DNA of 35,260 nucleotides from Deltaproteobacteria bacterium (GTDB lineage Bacteria; Myxococcota_A; UBA796; SXON01). Below the pieces are notes generated by a model. It was not told where the DNA came from, searched no databases, and saw only the letters and a list, made by a program, of their open reading frames with translations. Shown piece by piece: positions 25,445 through 34,219 of the stretch. Location of the stretch: the NCBI GenBank assembly GCA_947484175.1, contig CANKOI010000042.1, positions 1 to 35,260 of the forward strand. Reading direction: 5' to 3'. Position numbers and translations under genes: made by a program. Position 1 is the stretch's first letter. Each line of letters opens with the position of its first letter.

Positions 25445-26433
25445 CGGGAGGGGGCCGCTGAAAGTTCGAGGTTGAGCTGCCCGAGCAGGGCTTCGAGCAC
25501 CACGCGCCCGTTCACGTTGAGCCGAAGCCGGTCGCGAGCGCGGCTTAGGTTGTCCGTCATGCGGCCGATGCCGCCGGGCCAGAGGGCCGCGGACCATCGC
25601 CTCACCAGCGCTTCGGCGTCCTGATGGAGTGGGGCGCGCCCCTGGGCGAGGCAGGCGGCATCGCGGAGCAGCTCTTCGAGGATGTCGACCACCAGCTCCG
25701 CGCGGCTCGTGCCCTCCTCTTTTTTGCCTTCCGCCTCGGTGAACGCGAACAGTTTTCCGAGCGGCTGGCCGACCGCGGCGGTGAGCGCATCGCGCACCGC
25801 GCGGCGTTCGTCGGCTTCGCCCTCGGCGAGCCGAATCGCGAAACCCGGAGAACCCCCCGAGGTACGGCTGAGGTGGGGCGGGGCGCCGCGCGCCTCCAGC
25901 CACGCGGAGAGTAGGGGTTCATCCACGGGGCCGAACCGAACCCGCTGGCAGCGGCTCCGAATCGTGGGCAGCAACGAAGCCACTCGCGCCGTGATGAGCA
26001 GGAACTGCGTGTGGAGTGGGGGCTCCTCCAGCGTCTTCAGTAGGGCGTTCGCGCTCGGTTCGTTCAGGGCATCTGCTGGATCGAGGAGGACGAAACGGCG
26101 TCGGGCACTGTGGCGCTGAAGTTGGAGCGCCCGCATCAGCTCATGGACTTGATCCACGGTGATGGTGCGTGTGGCCTTCTCGGGGTCGGGAAGTACGACG
26201 ATCAGGTCGGGGTGGGTGCCGCTCTGCATGAGGTGGCAACTGCGACAGGCGCCGCAGGGCCGAGCGGTCGACTCGCAGTTGGCGTAGCGGGCGAGCCAGT
26301 GGGCGAAGGTGGCTTTTCCCACCCCGTCGGGGCCCTCGAACAGGTAGGCGTGGTGCATCCGATCGGCGTCGCACGCGGCCGCCAGTCGTGCCTGCTGAAC
26401 GAGGTTGCCGACAAGAGGGAATGCGGGGGGCAC
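25441..26433 (-). CDS. holB: DNA polymerase III delta' subunit (clamp loader)
   Basis: 330 residues from GTG 26433. AAA+ features: HHAYLFEGPDGVGKATFA with Walker A, a zinc module with CESTARPCGACRSC, HPDLIVVLPDP, the Walker B-like RRFVLLDPADALNEPSANALLKTLEEPP and the sensor/arginine SRC in PTIRSRCQRVRFGP. Delta' is part of the clamp-loading complex of the replicase. The C-terminal third is less conserved, which is normal. It is divergent from the secreted protein gene at 26506. Confidence 0.92.
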   Translation of the reverse strand: MPPAFPLVGNLVQQARLAAACDADRMHHAYLFEGPDGVGKATFAHWLARYANCESTARPCGACRSCHLMQSGTHPDLIVVLPDPEKATRTITVDQVHELMRALQLQRHSARRRFVLLDPADALNEPSANALLKTLEEPPLHTQFLLITARVASLLPTIRSRCQRVRFGPVDEPLLSAWLEARGAPPHLSRTSGGSPGFAIRLAEGEADERRAVRDALTAAVGQPLGKLFAFTEAEGKKEEGTSRAELVVDILEELLRDAACLAQGRAPLHQDAEALVRRWSAALWPGGIGRMTDNLSRARDRLRLNVNGRVVLEALLGQLNLELSAAPSR

Positions 26434-26505
26434 CGGGCCCCATTACCCTGCCGCGCGGGAGGCGCGAGGCAGCTTCCCGTGTTCAGCTAAACCCGGAGGC
26501 CGTCG

Positions 26506-27426
26506 ATGGTCCTGATTCTTATGTTGGCGCCCGCTTTCGCAGAGCAACCCCTCTGGTGGGGGGAGGAGGCCGTCAGCGCACGGTCGGAGCTCTTTGGCAA
26601 AGCCCAGGCGCGTGACGCGCAGGCCTATGAGGATGCCCAGGACCAACTCGCGAAGGCTCGTCGGGCGGTCGGCGAGCTCGAGATCGCCGACGCTCTGCTC
26701 GCTCCCGAAGCTGTGCGAGGGCTGTACCTTTCGGAGTTGGACCGCGACTTGAGCGGCCAGTTTCTGCGTCTCCAGCGCCACACCGATATGCTCAGTGAGG
26801 ACTACGCGCGTACCTTCGGGGCCGCGGTGTCGCGGGCCATCGTCGTCGTTGCGGAAGGCAAGAGCGTGGCGGAGTGTACGCAGACCTCCGCGGTGGAGCG
26901 TGCGATGGGGAAGAGGCCGCGTTGCCGGGGCACGGACATCAGCGCCCGCATCTCGAAGACCATCGATCAGGACAAGACGCTCGAAGCCGAAGTCACCTCG
27001 CTCCTGACCGTGGACTGGCCCACGGTGCGGGTCACCGGCAAGACGCAGCCGCTCGTCGCCTTCCTCGGAACGGAGCGAAGTGTGTCGGTGGCTGCGGTGG
27101 CCCGAGCGATGCGGAAGGAGGAGCTTCGGGAGCTCGATGACATCCGGGGGGCGGCGATGGAGCAGCTCAGCGAGGGGCTGGAAAGCGCGGACCGGAGCGT
27201 CAAGGAGGCCGCGGTCAAGGAAGGCCAGGCGGTCAGCGATGCGTGGCGAAAGTCCGTTGCCGCGGTGGGCGCGGGTGTATGGCCGGAGCTGAAGAAGAAG
27301 ATCGAGAAGGGGAAGCGGAAGGGGGCGCCGCAGGACATCGGCCTCTGCGCCAACCCGGTGGAGCTTGGCGGCTGCGGAGTTCCCGACGCTACGCGAGAGG
27401 TGTTGGCGCTCTTCGCGGAGGAGTGA
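26506..27426 (+). CDS. Secreted helical protein of unknown function
   Basis: 306 residues from ATG 26506, the only start in frame, with GGAGG (26495-26499) 6 bases upstream. The signal peptide is very short (MVLILMLAPAFA, cleavage before EQP). The mature protein is mostly helical with charged, Ala/Glu-rich stretches (KAQARDAQAYEDAQDQLAKA, REELRELDD-like repeats) and could form coiled coils. Two cysteine pairs (ECTQTSA...RCRG and LCANPVELGGCG) may form disulfides, in agreement with export. No family recognised. Convergent with the LptD-like gene. Confidence 0.7.
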   Translation: MVLILMLAPAFAEQPLWWGEEAVSARSELFGKAQARDAQAYEDAQDQLAKARRAVGELEIADALLAPEAVRGLYLSELDRDLSGQFLRLQRHTDMLSEDYARTFGAAVSRAIVVVAEGKSVAECTQTSAVERAMGKRPRCRGTDISARISKTIDQDKTLEAEVTSLLTVDWPTVRVTGKTQPLVAFLGTERSVSVAAVARAMRKEELRELDDIRGAAMEQLSEGLESADRSVKEAAVKEGQAVSDAWRKSVAAVGAGVWPELKKKIEKGKRKGAPQDIGLCANPVELGGCGVPDATREVLALFAEE

Positions 27427-27438
27427 CACGGGCCTCCA

Positions 27439-27457
27439 TCCGGCTCGCCGGGCCGGA
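27439..27457. terminator. Hairpin between convergent genes
   Basis: TCCGGC (27439-27444) pairs perfectly with GCCGGA (27452-27457) around a 7-base loop, in the 42-base gap between the convergent stops. No T-run follows, so it is at most a weak bidirectional terminator. Confidence 0.4.
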
Positions 27458-27468
27458 CGCGGTATAGG

Positions 27469-29130
27469 TCACTTCCGTAGCTGGAGCTGCACGCCGAAGT
27501 CGGGCAGTTCCCGGTCGGGGGAGAAGCCGGCACTGACGAGGAGGGCGGAGCAGCCGTCGTCGTAGCCGAGGCGCGCCACACCCGCGGGGAGTGAGCCGGC
27601 GGTGAAGCCCTGCGACACTCCCCCTCCCGCGAGGAATCGGCCGGGGTGCCAGGTCACGTCTCCCCAGCCGAGGGCGGTGTCGCCGGCGCGGAGGGCGCCG
27701 GCCTCCACAGCCCAGGTTCCGCTGGTGCGCACCGCAACGAGCTGCTGATCAGCGCTCAGTTCGGCGCGCAGGCTCCCCCGTTCACCGCTGGCCTGGGCGC
27801 TCAGCAGCGGCCCCCACGCGCCGTCGTAGAGGGCTGCCGCCTCTGCGGTGAGCACCACGTCGCCCAACGCGGCGCTCGCGCGGAGCGAAGGACCGACGCC
27901 GGCTGCACCCGCCGGCGCCGCGGTGAGGTCTAGGGGGTCGCCTTCCGACCAGCCGGCGCGGCCGCCAGCATAGAACTGCGCCCGCCCGCCCGCGAACTCG
28001 GCCCAAAATGGCACTTCCGCGCGCACGAGTCCTCCCCAAGCCGGCGAAAGATCGGCGGCGAGCGGGTCGATGGCCGCGTCGGCGATCACTTCGGCATGGA
28101 AGAGGTCTAGTGTGGCGGAGGCGCGCGCGTCCGCGCCGGCGCGGAGCGCCGGCGCCAGCGCGGAGAGCGGGTCGCCACTCTCGGCGCGGCGCGCGCCGAG
28201 AGTGACCCGCGGAGCGACGGCGAAGCCGGCGTTTCCCCACTCGGGGCGCACCGTGAGCTGCGCGACCGTACCGGCGCTGTCGTCGCTGGGCAGCCAGCCG
28301 GCCGCCCGCAGCGGCCCGATCGCCGCGAGGAGGCGGCGGTCGTTCCAGAGCACGCCGCGGTCCACGAAGGCGGGGGCCATGTCCTCGGCGTAGGCGAGGT
28401 CGCTCTGCACGGTGGCGTCCCAGGCGACGCGCGCCGTGCCCGGGCTGGCGCCCCCGTGCGAGGAGACAGCTCCCCGAACACGAGACTCCTGCGAGTCCCA
28501 ACCCACTTCCCCGTCGAGCTGCGCCGGCCCCGCTGCGGACACGACCAAGCGCCCGCCGCGGTCTTCCCGCCACGCGGGTCCGAATTTCACCTGACTCTCC
28601 CCGACACCCACCCGCCCCAGCCAACGCGCCTGCCACCCGCTGGCGCTGAAGCCGAGTTCGGGAAATTCGAGGCGGAATTGGTTGGGGTCGAGTGGCTCTC
28701 TCCAATAGGGAATTGGCACCACGGGCACGTCGAATACCCGAACGGAGCCGCCCCGGATGATGGCCACCTCCGCGTTCAACACGGTGAAGGAACGTGCACG
28801 GAAACTCAGCGCCGGCCGGCCGCCGTCGGCGCAGCGGCAGGGTTGAAAGTCAGCCTCGGAAGCGACCAGATCTCCGGTGGTGAGGCGAACTGTCGCCGTT
28901 TCGAAGCGCACCACCTCGCTCGCCCGCTCCCAGGTGCCGCCCGCGAGCTCCAGCACCTCGGCCGTTCCGCTTGCCGAGCGCGCCTGAAGCCGCTCGGGGC
29001 CTAGTGTCACCACCACGTTGCCTGTGGCGGTGAGTCGCCCTCCCTCCCAGCTCAGGAAGTCGGCGGTGACCGTGAGTTCATCGATCGCATCGGGCGCCGC
29101 GACGTCGACGTCGGCGGCCGGGGTACTCAC
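27469..29130 (-). CDS. LptD/OstA-like outer-membrane barrel protein without visible signal peptide
   Basis: 553 residues from GTG 29130, which overlaps the folC stop as GTGA; an in-frame TGA six codons above the GTG excludes a longer form. The N-terminus has an OstA/LptA-like fold (LTVTADFLSWEGGRLTATGN, VRFETATVRLTTGDLVASEAD), then FDVPVVPIPYWREP, which resembles the LptD segment joining the two domains, then Gly-rich alternating strands and a terminal DDGCSALLVSAGFSPD...FGVQLQLRK like the end of LptD barrels. LptD inserts lipopolysaccharide in the outer leaflet; at 553 residues this is shorter than E. coli LptD. Oddly, no Sec signal is present in the start region. Confidence 0.65.
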   Translation of the reverse strand: MSTPAADVDVAAPDAIDELTVTADFLSWEGGRLTATGNVVVTLGPERLQARSASGTAEVLELAGGTWERASEVVRFETATVRLTTGDLVASEADFQPCRCADGGRPALSFRARSFTVLNAEVAIIRGGSVRVFDVPVVPIPYWREPLDPNQFRLEFPELGFSASGWQARWLGRVGVGESQVKFGPAWREDRGGRLVVSAAGPAQLDGEVGWDSQESRVRGAVSSHGGASPGTARVAWDATVQSDLAYAEDMAPAFVDRGVLWNDRRLLAAIGPLRAAGWLPSDDSAGTVAQLTVRPEWGNAGFAVAPRVTLGARRAESGDPLSALAPALRAGADARASATLDLFHAEVIADAAIDPLAADLSPAWGGLVRAEVPFWAEFAGGRAQFYAGGRAGWSEGDPLDLTAAPAGAAGVGPSLRASAALGDVVLTAEAAALYDGAWGPLLSAQASGERGSLRAELSADQQLVAVRTSGTWAVEAGALRAGDTALGWGDVTWHPGRFLAGGGVSQGFTAGSLPAGVARLGYDDGCSALLVSAGFSPDRELPDFGVQLQLRK

Positions 29131-30389
29131 CGCGCAGAGGCCTCAACGAGATCACGAACTTCGCCCACGAGGTACAGCGAGCCGGCCACCACGATGAGAT
29201 CGCCCGACTGGCGGCAGACGGCGAGCGCCTCCGGCAGCGGTCCCGCGGGCGTCACGGGGACCGAGAGCCCCTCGCACTCGCCCGCCACCTCGAAGGGGGT
29301 CCGGGCTTTCGGGTGAACGCCCGCGGTGGTGTAGATGCGGTCCACGACGGGGGCCAGGGTAGCGGCGACACCACGAACATCCTTGTCGGTGCCGCTGCCG
29401 AGCAGCAGCGTGCGGCGACGATCACGGGGGAGGCAGGCGAGGTAGCTGGCCAGGGTGGTGGCGCCGGCCGGGTTGTGTGCGCCGTCGAGGAGCAGGTCGG
29501 GGCCCAGCCACTCGAGGCGGCCGGGGTGGGTGACGGCGGCGAGCGCCCGGCCGATGTCGTCGGAGGACACCTCGATGCCCGCCACTTCGAGGAGGCGGAG
29601 CGCTACAGCGGCGTTCACCACCTGATGGTCGCCGAGGAGGGAGAGGCGCAGCCCGTCGTGCACCCGCTTGCCCGCGTAGCGGAAGAGGTCGCTGCTGCCG
29701 AACGCGTCGAAGTCGACCCCCCACACGTGCAGGGGTGCGTTGACCTCGGCGGCGACGGAGCGCACGACTTGGAGCGCTTCAGCGGGGAGCGGGCCGACGA
29801 CGATCGGGACACCGGGCTTGATGATGCCGGCCTTTTCGCCGGCGATGGCCGCGTGGTCGTTGCCCAGCTCGGCGCAGTGGTCCAGCCCCACCGTGACGAT
29901 CGCGGTGGCCACCGGCGAAACGACGTTGGTGGCATCTAGGCGCCCGCCCATCCCCACTTCCATGACCATGTGGTCTACGCGGGCGTCGGCGAAGGCTTGG
30001 AAGGCGCATGCCACCGTGAATTCGAAGTAGGTGAGCGGCCAGGCCTCCTCGGGTGGCAACGACGCGCGCGCCCACGCCAGCCGCCGGCTGTTCATGCGGC
30101 TGACCAGCTCGCTCAATGCGTCGTCGCCAAGCGGCACGCCGTCGATGACGATGCGTTCGTTCACGGACTGCAGGTGAGGGGAGGTGTGGGTGCCGACACG
30201 CTGACCGTGAGCGTGAAGAATCGCGCTCAACAGGTGGCACACGCTCCCCTTGCCGTTGGTGCCACCCACGTGGAAGACCGGCGCTGCGCTCTGCGGGTTG
30301 CCGCAGGAAGCGAGGAAGTCGCGCATGCGGCCGAGGCCCATGCGCACGCCCGCTCCGGCGAGGCCGTCGAGCACCGGGTGGGAGTTCAT
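29127..30389 (-). CDS. folC: Bifunctional folylpolyglutamate / dihydrofolate synthase
   Basis: 420 residues from ATG 30389, overlapping the accD stop (ATGA). The P-loop GGTNGKGSV is at 42-50, followed by HTSPHLQSVNERIVIDG, FEFTVACAFQAF, MEVGMGGRLDATNVV, GLDHCAELGND and LLDGAHNPAGA, all family signatures. The enzyme adds glutamate to dihydropteroate and folates. accD-folC is a widely conserved pair. With folB elsewhere in the window it is part of folate synthesis. Confidence 0.96.
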   Translation of the reverse strand: MNSHPVLDGLAGAGVRMGLGRMRDFLASCGNPQSAAPVFHVGGTNGKGSVCHLLSAILHAHGQRVGTHTSPHLQSVNERIVIDGVPLGDDALSELVSRMNSRRLAWARASLPPEEAWPLTYFEFTVACAFQAFADARVDHMVMEVGMGGRLDATNVVSPVATAIVTVGLDHCAELGNDHAAIAGEKAGIIKPGVPIVVGPLPAEALQVVRSVAAEVNAPLHVWGVDFDAFGSSDLFRYAGKRVHDGLRLSLLGDHQVVNAAVALRLLEVAGIEVSSDDIGRALAAVTHPGRLEWLGPDLLLDGAHNPAGATTLASYLACLPRDRRRTLLLGSGTDKDVRGVAATLAPVVDRIYTTAGVHPKARTPFEVAGECEGLSVPVTPAGPLPEALAVCRQSGDLIVVAGSLYLVGEVRDLVEASAR

Positions 30390-31258
30390 GCGCGCGGGGT
30401 GAGGTGGAGGCAGAGCCGCGACAGCGTGTCCTTCAACTCCGCGCGCGGCACGATCAGGTCGACGAGCCCGTGGGCGAGCAGGTACTCGCTGGTCTGGAAG
30501 CCCTCGGGCAGCTCCTGACGGATCGTCTCGCGGATCACTCGCGGACCGGCAAAACCGACGAGGGCGTGTGGCTCGGCCACGATCACGTCGCCCAGCATCG
30601 CGAAGCTGGCGGCCACGCCGCCGGTGGTGGGGTCGGTGAGGAGTGAGATGTAGGGCATCTTCGCCACGTCGCGGAGGCGGGCGAGAGCGGCGGAAGTCTT
30701 GGCCATCTGCATGAGCGACAAAATGCCCTCCTGCATTCTCGCGCCCCCCGAAGCCGACACCACGATCGCCGGCACTTTCCGTTCCGCGGCCCGTTCGAAT
30801 TGCCGAGTGACCAGCTCTCCGACCACCGAACCCATCGAGCCGCCCATGAACCGAAAGTTGAACGTTCCGATCTCGACGTCGACCCCGTTGATGAGGGCTG
30901 CACCCGCCACGTACGCGTCGAGCTCGCCGTGGGTGCGCTGCGCGGTACGGAGCCGCTCCGCGTAGGGCCGCCCATCGCTGAACCCCAGCTCGTCGACCGG
31001 CGCCACGTAGCGGTCGTGGCGACGGAAGGTGCCTTCGTCACACAAGTGTTCGAGCCGGGCGAGGCAGTCCCACCGGTGGTGGTAGGCGCAGTTCGGACAC
31101 ACCGCCATGCGTTCGGCCAGCGCCGCGCGGAACAGAATCTGCTCGCAGCCGGGGCAGCGCACCCACAGGTCCTTCTTGGCGGGTTGGGTGCGCGGTTCGA
31201 CCTGCAACGGCGCCGGTGACTGCTCGAACCACCGGGGGGTGCTGGGGTCTTGCGGCAT
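30386..31258 (-). CDS. accD: Acetyl-CoA carboxylase carboxyltransferase beta subunit
   Basis: 290 residues from ATG 31258. The N-terminal zinc ribbon has Cys35, Cys38, Cys54 and Cys57 (CPGC and CPNC). The crotonase-like domain follows with FNFRFMGGSMGSVVGE, VVSASGGARMQEGILSLMQMAK, LTDPTTGGVAASFAMLGD and FAGPRVIRETIRQELPEGFQ. With AccA it transfers carboxyl from biotin to acetyl-CoA, the first committed step of fatty acid synthesis. First gene of accD-folC-LptD-like. Confidence 0.97.
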   Translation of the reverse strand: MPQDPSTPRWFEQSPAPLQVEPRTQPAKKDLWVRCPGCEQILFRAALAERMAVCPNCAYHHRWDCLARLEHLCDEGTFRRHDRYVAPVDELGFSDGRPYAERLRTAQRTHGELDAYVAGAALINGVDVEIGTFNFRFMGGSMGSVVGELVTRQFERAAERKVPAIVVSASGGARMQEGILSLMQMAKTSAALARLRDVAKMPYISLLTDPTTGGVAASFAMLGDVIVAEPHALVGFAGPRVIRETIRQELPEGFQTSEYLLAHGLVDLIVPRAELKDTLSRLCLHLTPRA

Positions 31259-31295
31259 CGGGCGCGCTTAGCCCGGTGGGCGGCCGATGGCGAGA

Positions 31296-32207
31296 CTACG
31301 CCGAGTCCCACGCTGCCTGGTGCCAAGCGTGCCGAAACTGGCGGATGGCGGCGGGGTCGCGGCCGAAGGCCACACGGTTGGTGAGCAGCACCGCCACCAC
31401 GCCGGCTGACGGCGACATCCACACGCTCGTGCCGGTGAACCCGGTGTGGCCGACGGCGTCGGCCGGGGGGCGGGGCCCTGCGCTGGAGAGCTCGCCCGAG
31501 GGGGTGTCCCAGCCAAGCACATGGCTGCCGGCTCCACGGTTGCTGAAGGCGTGGGTGGCCATCGGCACCTCGTCGGTGAGCCAGCGTTGGGCCGCGAACG
31601 CCACCCCACGTGCGTTACCGAAGAGCCCCGCATGTGGCGCCACCCCGCCCATCGCGCGGGCGTTGTCGTCGTGCACCACCCCGCGCAGACCCCCCTCCGT
31701 GGGCTCGGCGGCGGGGTGCCCCCAGCTCAGGCGCGCCGCGACTTCGGGCATCTGCTCGGCGAACAAGGTGTCGAGTCGGGCACTCCCTACTGCCTCCAGC
31801 GCCGCGCCGAGGCAGAGGAACCCGAGGTCGGAGTAGGTGTGCTGGTCGCCGGGGGCCGTGACCAGTGGCTCGCGGCGGGCCGCTGCCAGCACCGCCTCCC
31901 GTTTGCCCTCGTGCCACAGTTCTCTCCACCACAGGCAGCCAGCGCTGTGTTGCAGGAGCAGCCGGGGGGTCAGGCCTGGGTGCCACAGGGGATGGCCCTC
32001 GTCGAGGGGCAAGAGCCCCGCGGCCGCGGCGCGCAACGAGAGCTCCGTGGTGGCGAGCACCTTGGTGAGCGAGGCGAGGTCGTAGACACGCTCCGCCTCG
32101 TAGGCGAACACCTCCACGCCTTGGTGCAGCACCACCGCGGAGAGCGACGGCGCCACGGACCCCCGCGCGCCTTGCACCAGCTCGCGGAGCCGGGCCTCGT
32201 TCAGCAT
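31296..32207 (-). CDS. Beta-lactamase-fold serine hydrolase
   Basis: 303 residues from ATG 32207, overlapping the ldcA stop by 7 bases. The three motifs of the class C beta-lactamase/penicillin-binding fold are present: SLTK at 46-49, YSD at 125-127 in place of YxN, and HTG at 254-256. No signal peptide is visible, so it may act in the cytoplasm, as its partner LdcA does. A role in handling recycled cell-wall peptides or another ester/amide substrate is more likely than antibiotic resistance (inference). Confidence 0.85.
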   Translation of the reverse strand: MLNEARLRELVQGARGSVAPSLSAVVLHQGVEVFAYEAERVYDLASLTKVLATTELSLRAAAAGLLPLDEGHPLWHPGLTPRLLLQHSAGCLWWRELWHEGKREAVLAAARREPLVTAPGDQHTYSDLGFLCLGAALEAVGSARLDTLFAEQMPEVAARLSWGHPAAEPTEGGLRGVVHDDNARAMGGVAPHAGLFGNARGVAFAAQRWLTDEVPMATHAFSNRGAGSHVLGWDTPSGELSSAGPRPPADAVGHTGFTGTSVWMSPSAGVVAVLLTNRVAFGRDPAAIRQFRHAWHQAAWDSA

Positions 32208-33058
32208 TCTACGTGTAGACGGGCGCCGCGCACCGAAGCCGGGCGGCCGAACGGGAGCGCATAGTTCGCCGCGCCGTGCCCCACCGGAAGGCCCGCGAGG
32301 ATGGGCACGCCCAGCGGCGCGAGGACGTCGAGCAGCACATCGTCCATGCTCCCTCCGGGGGAGTCCGGCGGCTGTACCGGCAAGAAGTCTCCCAGCACGA
32401 ACGCCCGTGCGCCGCGGAAAACGCCCGCGTCGCGGCATTGCACCAAGAGCCGATCCACCTTGTAGGGAGCTTCGCCCACCTCCTCGAGCAGCACGATCGC
32501 ATCGGTGCAATCCAACTGCGCGGGGGTGCCGCACCCCGAGGCGATCAGGCAGAGGTTGCCGCCCACCAGACGCCCCTCGGCCTCCCCCTCAACGAGCGAG
32601 CGCCCCTCCAGCGACACGGCGGGTGCGCCCCCGAGGAGGTTGTGAAGATGACTCCGGGAAGCCTCGTCATTGAGGCTGGCGAGGGCGTGGAGGACGGGTG
32701 CGTGCACGGCGGGCCGGCCGAGGGCCGCGAGCGGGTTCAGGAGCGCCGTGCCGTCGGAGAAGCCGAAGAAGGGGATGGGGGCGAGTCGATCGAGAGGGAG
32801 GGCGCCGAGGATTCGACTGAGGCCGTACCCGCCTCGTGCCATCCACACGGCATCGTAGTCGCCCCCAAACGCCGCGACTAGGTCGGTGAGTCGCTCCTCG
32901 TCGGTGCCCGCTAGGTAGCGGTGCACGTTCTGGGCGTGGGGGAGCAGCACCGGTGCGTGGCCCCACGAACGCAGGAGGTCCATGCCGGCGTGCAGGCGCG
33001 CGGGCTGGCTTACGCCTGAAGGAGACACCACCGCGATCCGGGCCGCCCGAAGGAGCAT
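32201..33058 (-). CDS. ldcA: LD-carboxypeptidase (peptidase family S66)
   Basis: 285 residues from ATG 33058, which fits the family start RIAVVSPSG. Motifs: VWMARGGYGLSRIL, the nucleophile Ser101 in FFGFSDGTALLN, the Glu in LLEEVGEAPYKVDRLL, and the His in GLPVGHGAANYALPFG. S66 enzymes remove the terminal D-alanine from murein tetrapeptides in the cytoplasm during cell-wall recycling. It is coupled to the serine hydrolase gene downstream. The MccF-type immunity enzymes share this fold, but the context favours recycling. Confidence 0.9.
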   Translation of the reverse strand: MLLRAARIAVVSPSGVSQPARLHAGMDLLRSWGHAPVLLPHAQNVHRYLAGTDEERLTDLVAAFGGDYDAVWMARGGYGLSRILGALPLDRLAPIPFFGFSDGTALLNPLAALGRPAVHAPVLHALASLNDEASRSHLHNLLGGAPAVSLEGRSLVEGEAEGRLVGGNLCLIASGCGTPAQLDCTDAIVLLEEVGEAPYKVDRLLVQCRDAGVFRGARAFVLGDFLPVQPPDSPGGSMDDVLLDVLAPLGVPILAGLPVGHGAANYALPFGRPASVRGARLHVEC

Positions 33059-33102
33059 CGGTCCCGCTATCCGACCGAGCCAGCGAGAGCTAAGCTGCGG
33101 GG

Positions 33103-33513
33103 ATGCTCCTAGTCCTCGGCTGCTGGCAGCCCCCCGACGTTCAGCCCCCTCCGCCCGTGCAGGTGGAGGCCAGCGATGTCCTCGACGGCACCGCCGGCGA
33201 GATCGCGCCGGAGGCTGAGGAGGGGGAGGGCGAGGGAGAGGCCGAGGAGGACGCCGAGGAGGCGGAGCCAACTGCCGAGGAGCCCGCCGTCCCAGCCCCC
33301 CCTGTCGCTGCGGCGGTGTCCCCTTGGATGGGTCGCACCGTCGGCAGCCCGCTCACGCTCGTGGACGATGCGGGCTCGCCCGTCTACATCTTGCGCGGCC
33401 CTTCTGCTGCGGTGGTGGTGTTGATGGAGGGTGAAGACCGAGTGAGGGTGCGGTGCGAGGCCTGCCTGCCGGTCGTCGAGGGTTGGTTGCAGAAGTCGGC
33501 GGTCTCCCGGTGA
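33103..33513 (+). CDS. Short lipoprotein with Glu-rich linker
   Basis: 136 residues from ATG 33103; a TAA four codons upstream in frame fixes this start. The N-terminus MLLVLGC makes Cys7 a lipidation candidate after only six residues. A Glu/Ala/Gly run (about 35-62, such as EGEGEGEAEEDAEEAE) precedes a C-terminal SH3-like segment (SPVYILRGPSAAVVVLMEGEDRVRVRCEACL) with a CxxC pair. Function unknown; likely periplasmic or outer-membrane attached. Stop overlaps the next start as GTGA. Confidence 0.75.
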   Translation: MLLVLGCWQPPDVQPPPPVQVEASDVLDGTAGEIAPEAEEGEGEGEAEEDAEEAEPTAEEPAVPAPPVAAAVSPWMGRTVGSPLTLVDDAGSPVYILRGPSAAVVVLMEGEDRVRVRCEACLPVVEGWLQKSAVSR

Positions 33514-34196
33514 GCCCTACGTCGGCGGGCGGTGCGTTCTTTCTGGCTGCCGGCCTCGTCGGCGCGATCACGCTTGTTTCCAGAGCTCCGTTGCGGGGCG
33601 AATCGAGCGGGGGAGTGGGGGTCGGCGCCCGGCGAGCGATGCTCGTGGGGGCTGCAGCGCTCCTCCTCCTCGGCGGCGCGGTGGAGTGGCGAGCCAGTGA
33701 GCTGGCCGCCCAGGAGTCAGCCGGGGAGCTCTTGATCTCCACCTTCCCCGGCCTGTACGCGTGGGTGCTGATGGTGCCGCTCTTGGCGTTTGGCACCGCG
33801 ATTTCCGCCGTCTCCCTCCGCCAGCTACTGCTGAGGCGAATCCGCGGTGCGGCCGGGTGGATCGGACTCCTTGCGGTGCTGCTGGTATTGGGCCTGCAAG
33901 AGGCCGGGCGGCGCGTGTGGGTGGACGGCGCTCAGGGGGAGGTTCTCGTCCGCTCCGGCCTGCTCCTTCCGCGCAGTGAGGCGAACCCACTCCGCGATGT
34001 CGAGGCAGTGCAGCTGGTGGAGGGGGTGTCGCGTGGCGCCCCGATCTTCACCCTCTCGCTTCGCGGTGAGCGCCTCTATGGCGCGCTGTCGACCGCGCAG
34101 CTGCGCTTCACCGACCCGGTCGCGGCCCGCGTGGAGGCGGAACGCTGGGCAGCGCTGGTCGGCGCCGTCGTGCGCGAGGAGCCGCTAACGGAGTGA
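33510..34196 (+). CDS. Membrane protein of unknown function
   Basis: 228 residues from GTG 33510, coupled to the lipoprotein gene. Three or four hydrophobic helices are visible (SAGGAFFLAAGLVGAITLV, AMLVGAAALLLLGGAVEW, YAWVLMVPLLAFGTAISAV and GWIGLLAVLLVLGLQ), followed by a soluble beta-rich C-terminal domain (GEVLVRSGLLLPRSE, DVEAVQLVEGVS) that resembles PH-like domains of small membrane proteins. No known family recognised with confidence. It probably works together with the lipoprotein. Confidence 0.7.
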   Translation: MSPTSAGGAFFLAAGLVGAITLVSRAPLRGESSGGVGVGARRAMLVGAAALLLLGGAVEWRASELAAQESAGELLISTFPGLYAWVLMVPLLAFGTAISAVSLRQLLLRRIRGAAGWIGLLAVLLVLGLQEAGRRVWVDGAQGEVLVRSGLLLPRSEANPLRDVEAVQLVEGVSRGAPIFTLSLRGERLYGALSTAQLRFTDPVAARVEAERWAALVGAVVREEPLTE

Positions 34197-34219
34197 GCTC
34201 CCGCGGCGTCCTGCGCGGA

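Noticed and set aside
31296..32207. Antibiotic-resistance beta-lactamase
   Set aside because: No signal peptide is visible, YSD replaces YxN, and it is coupled to a cytoplasmic murein-recycling carboxypeptidase, so a resistance label is not supported.
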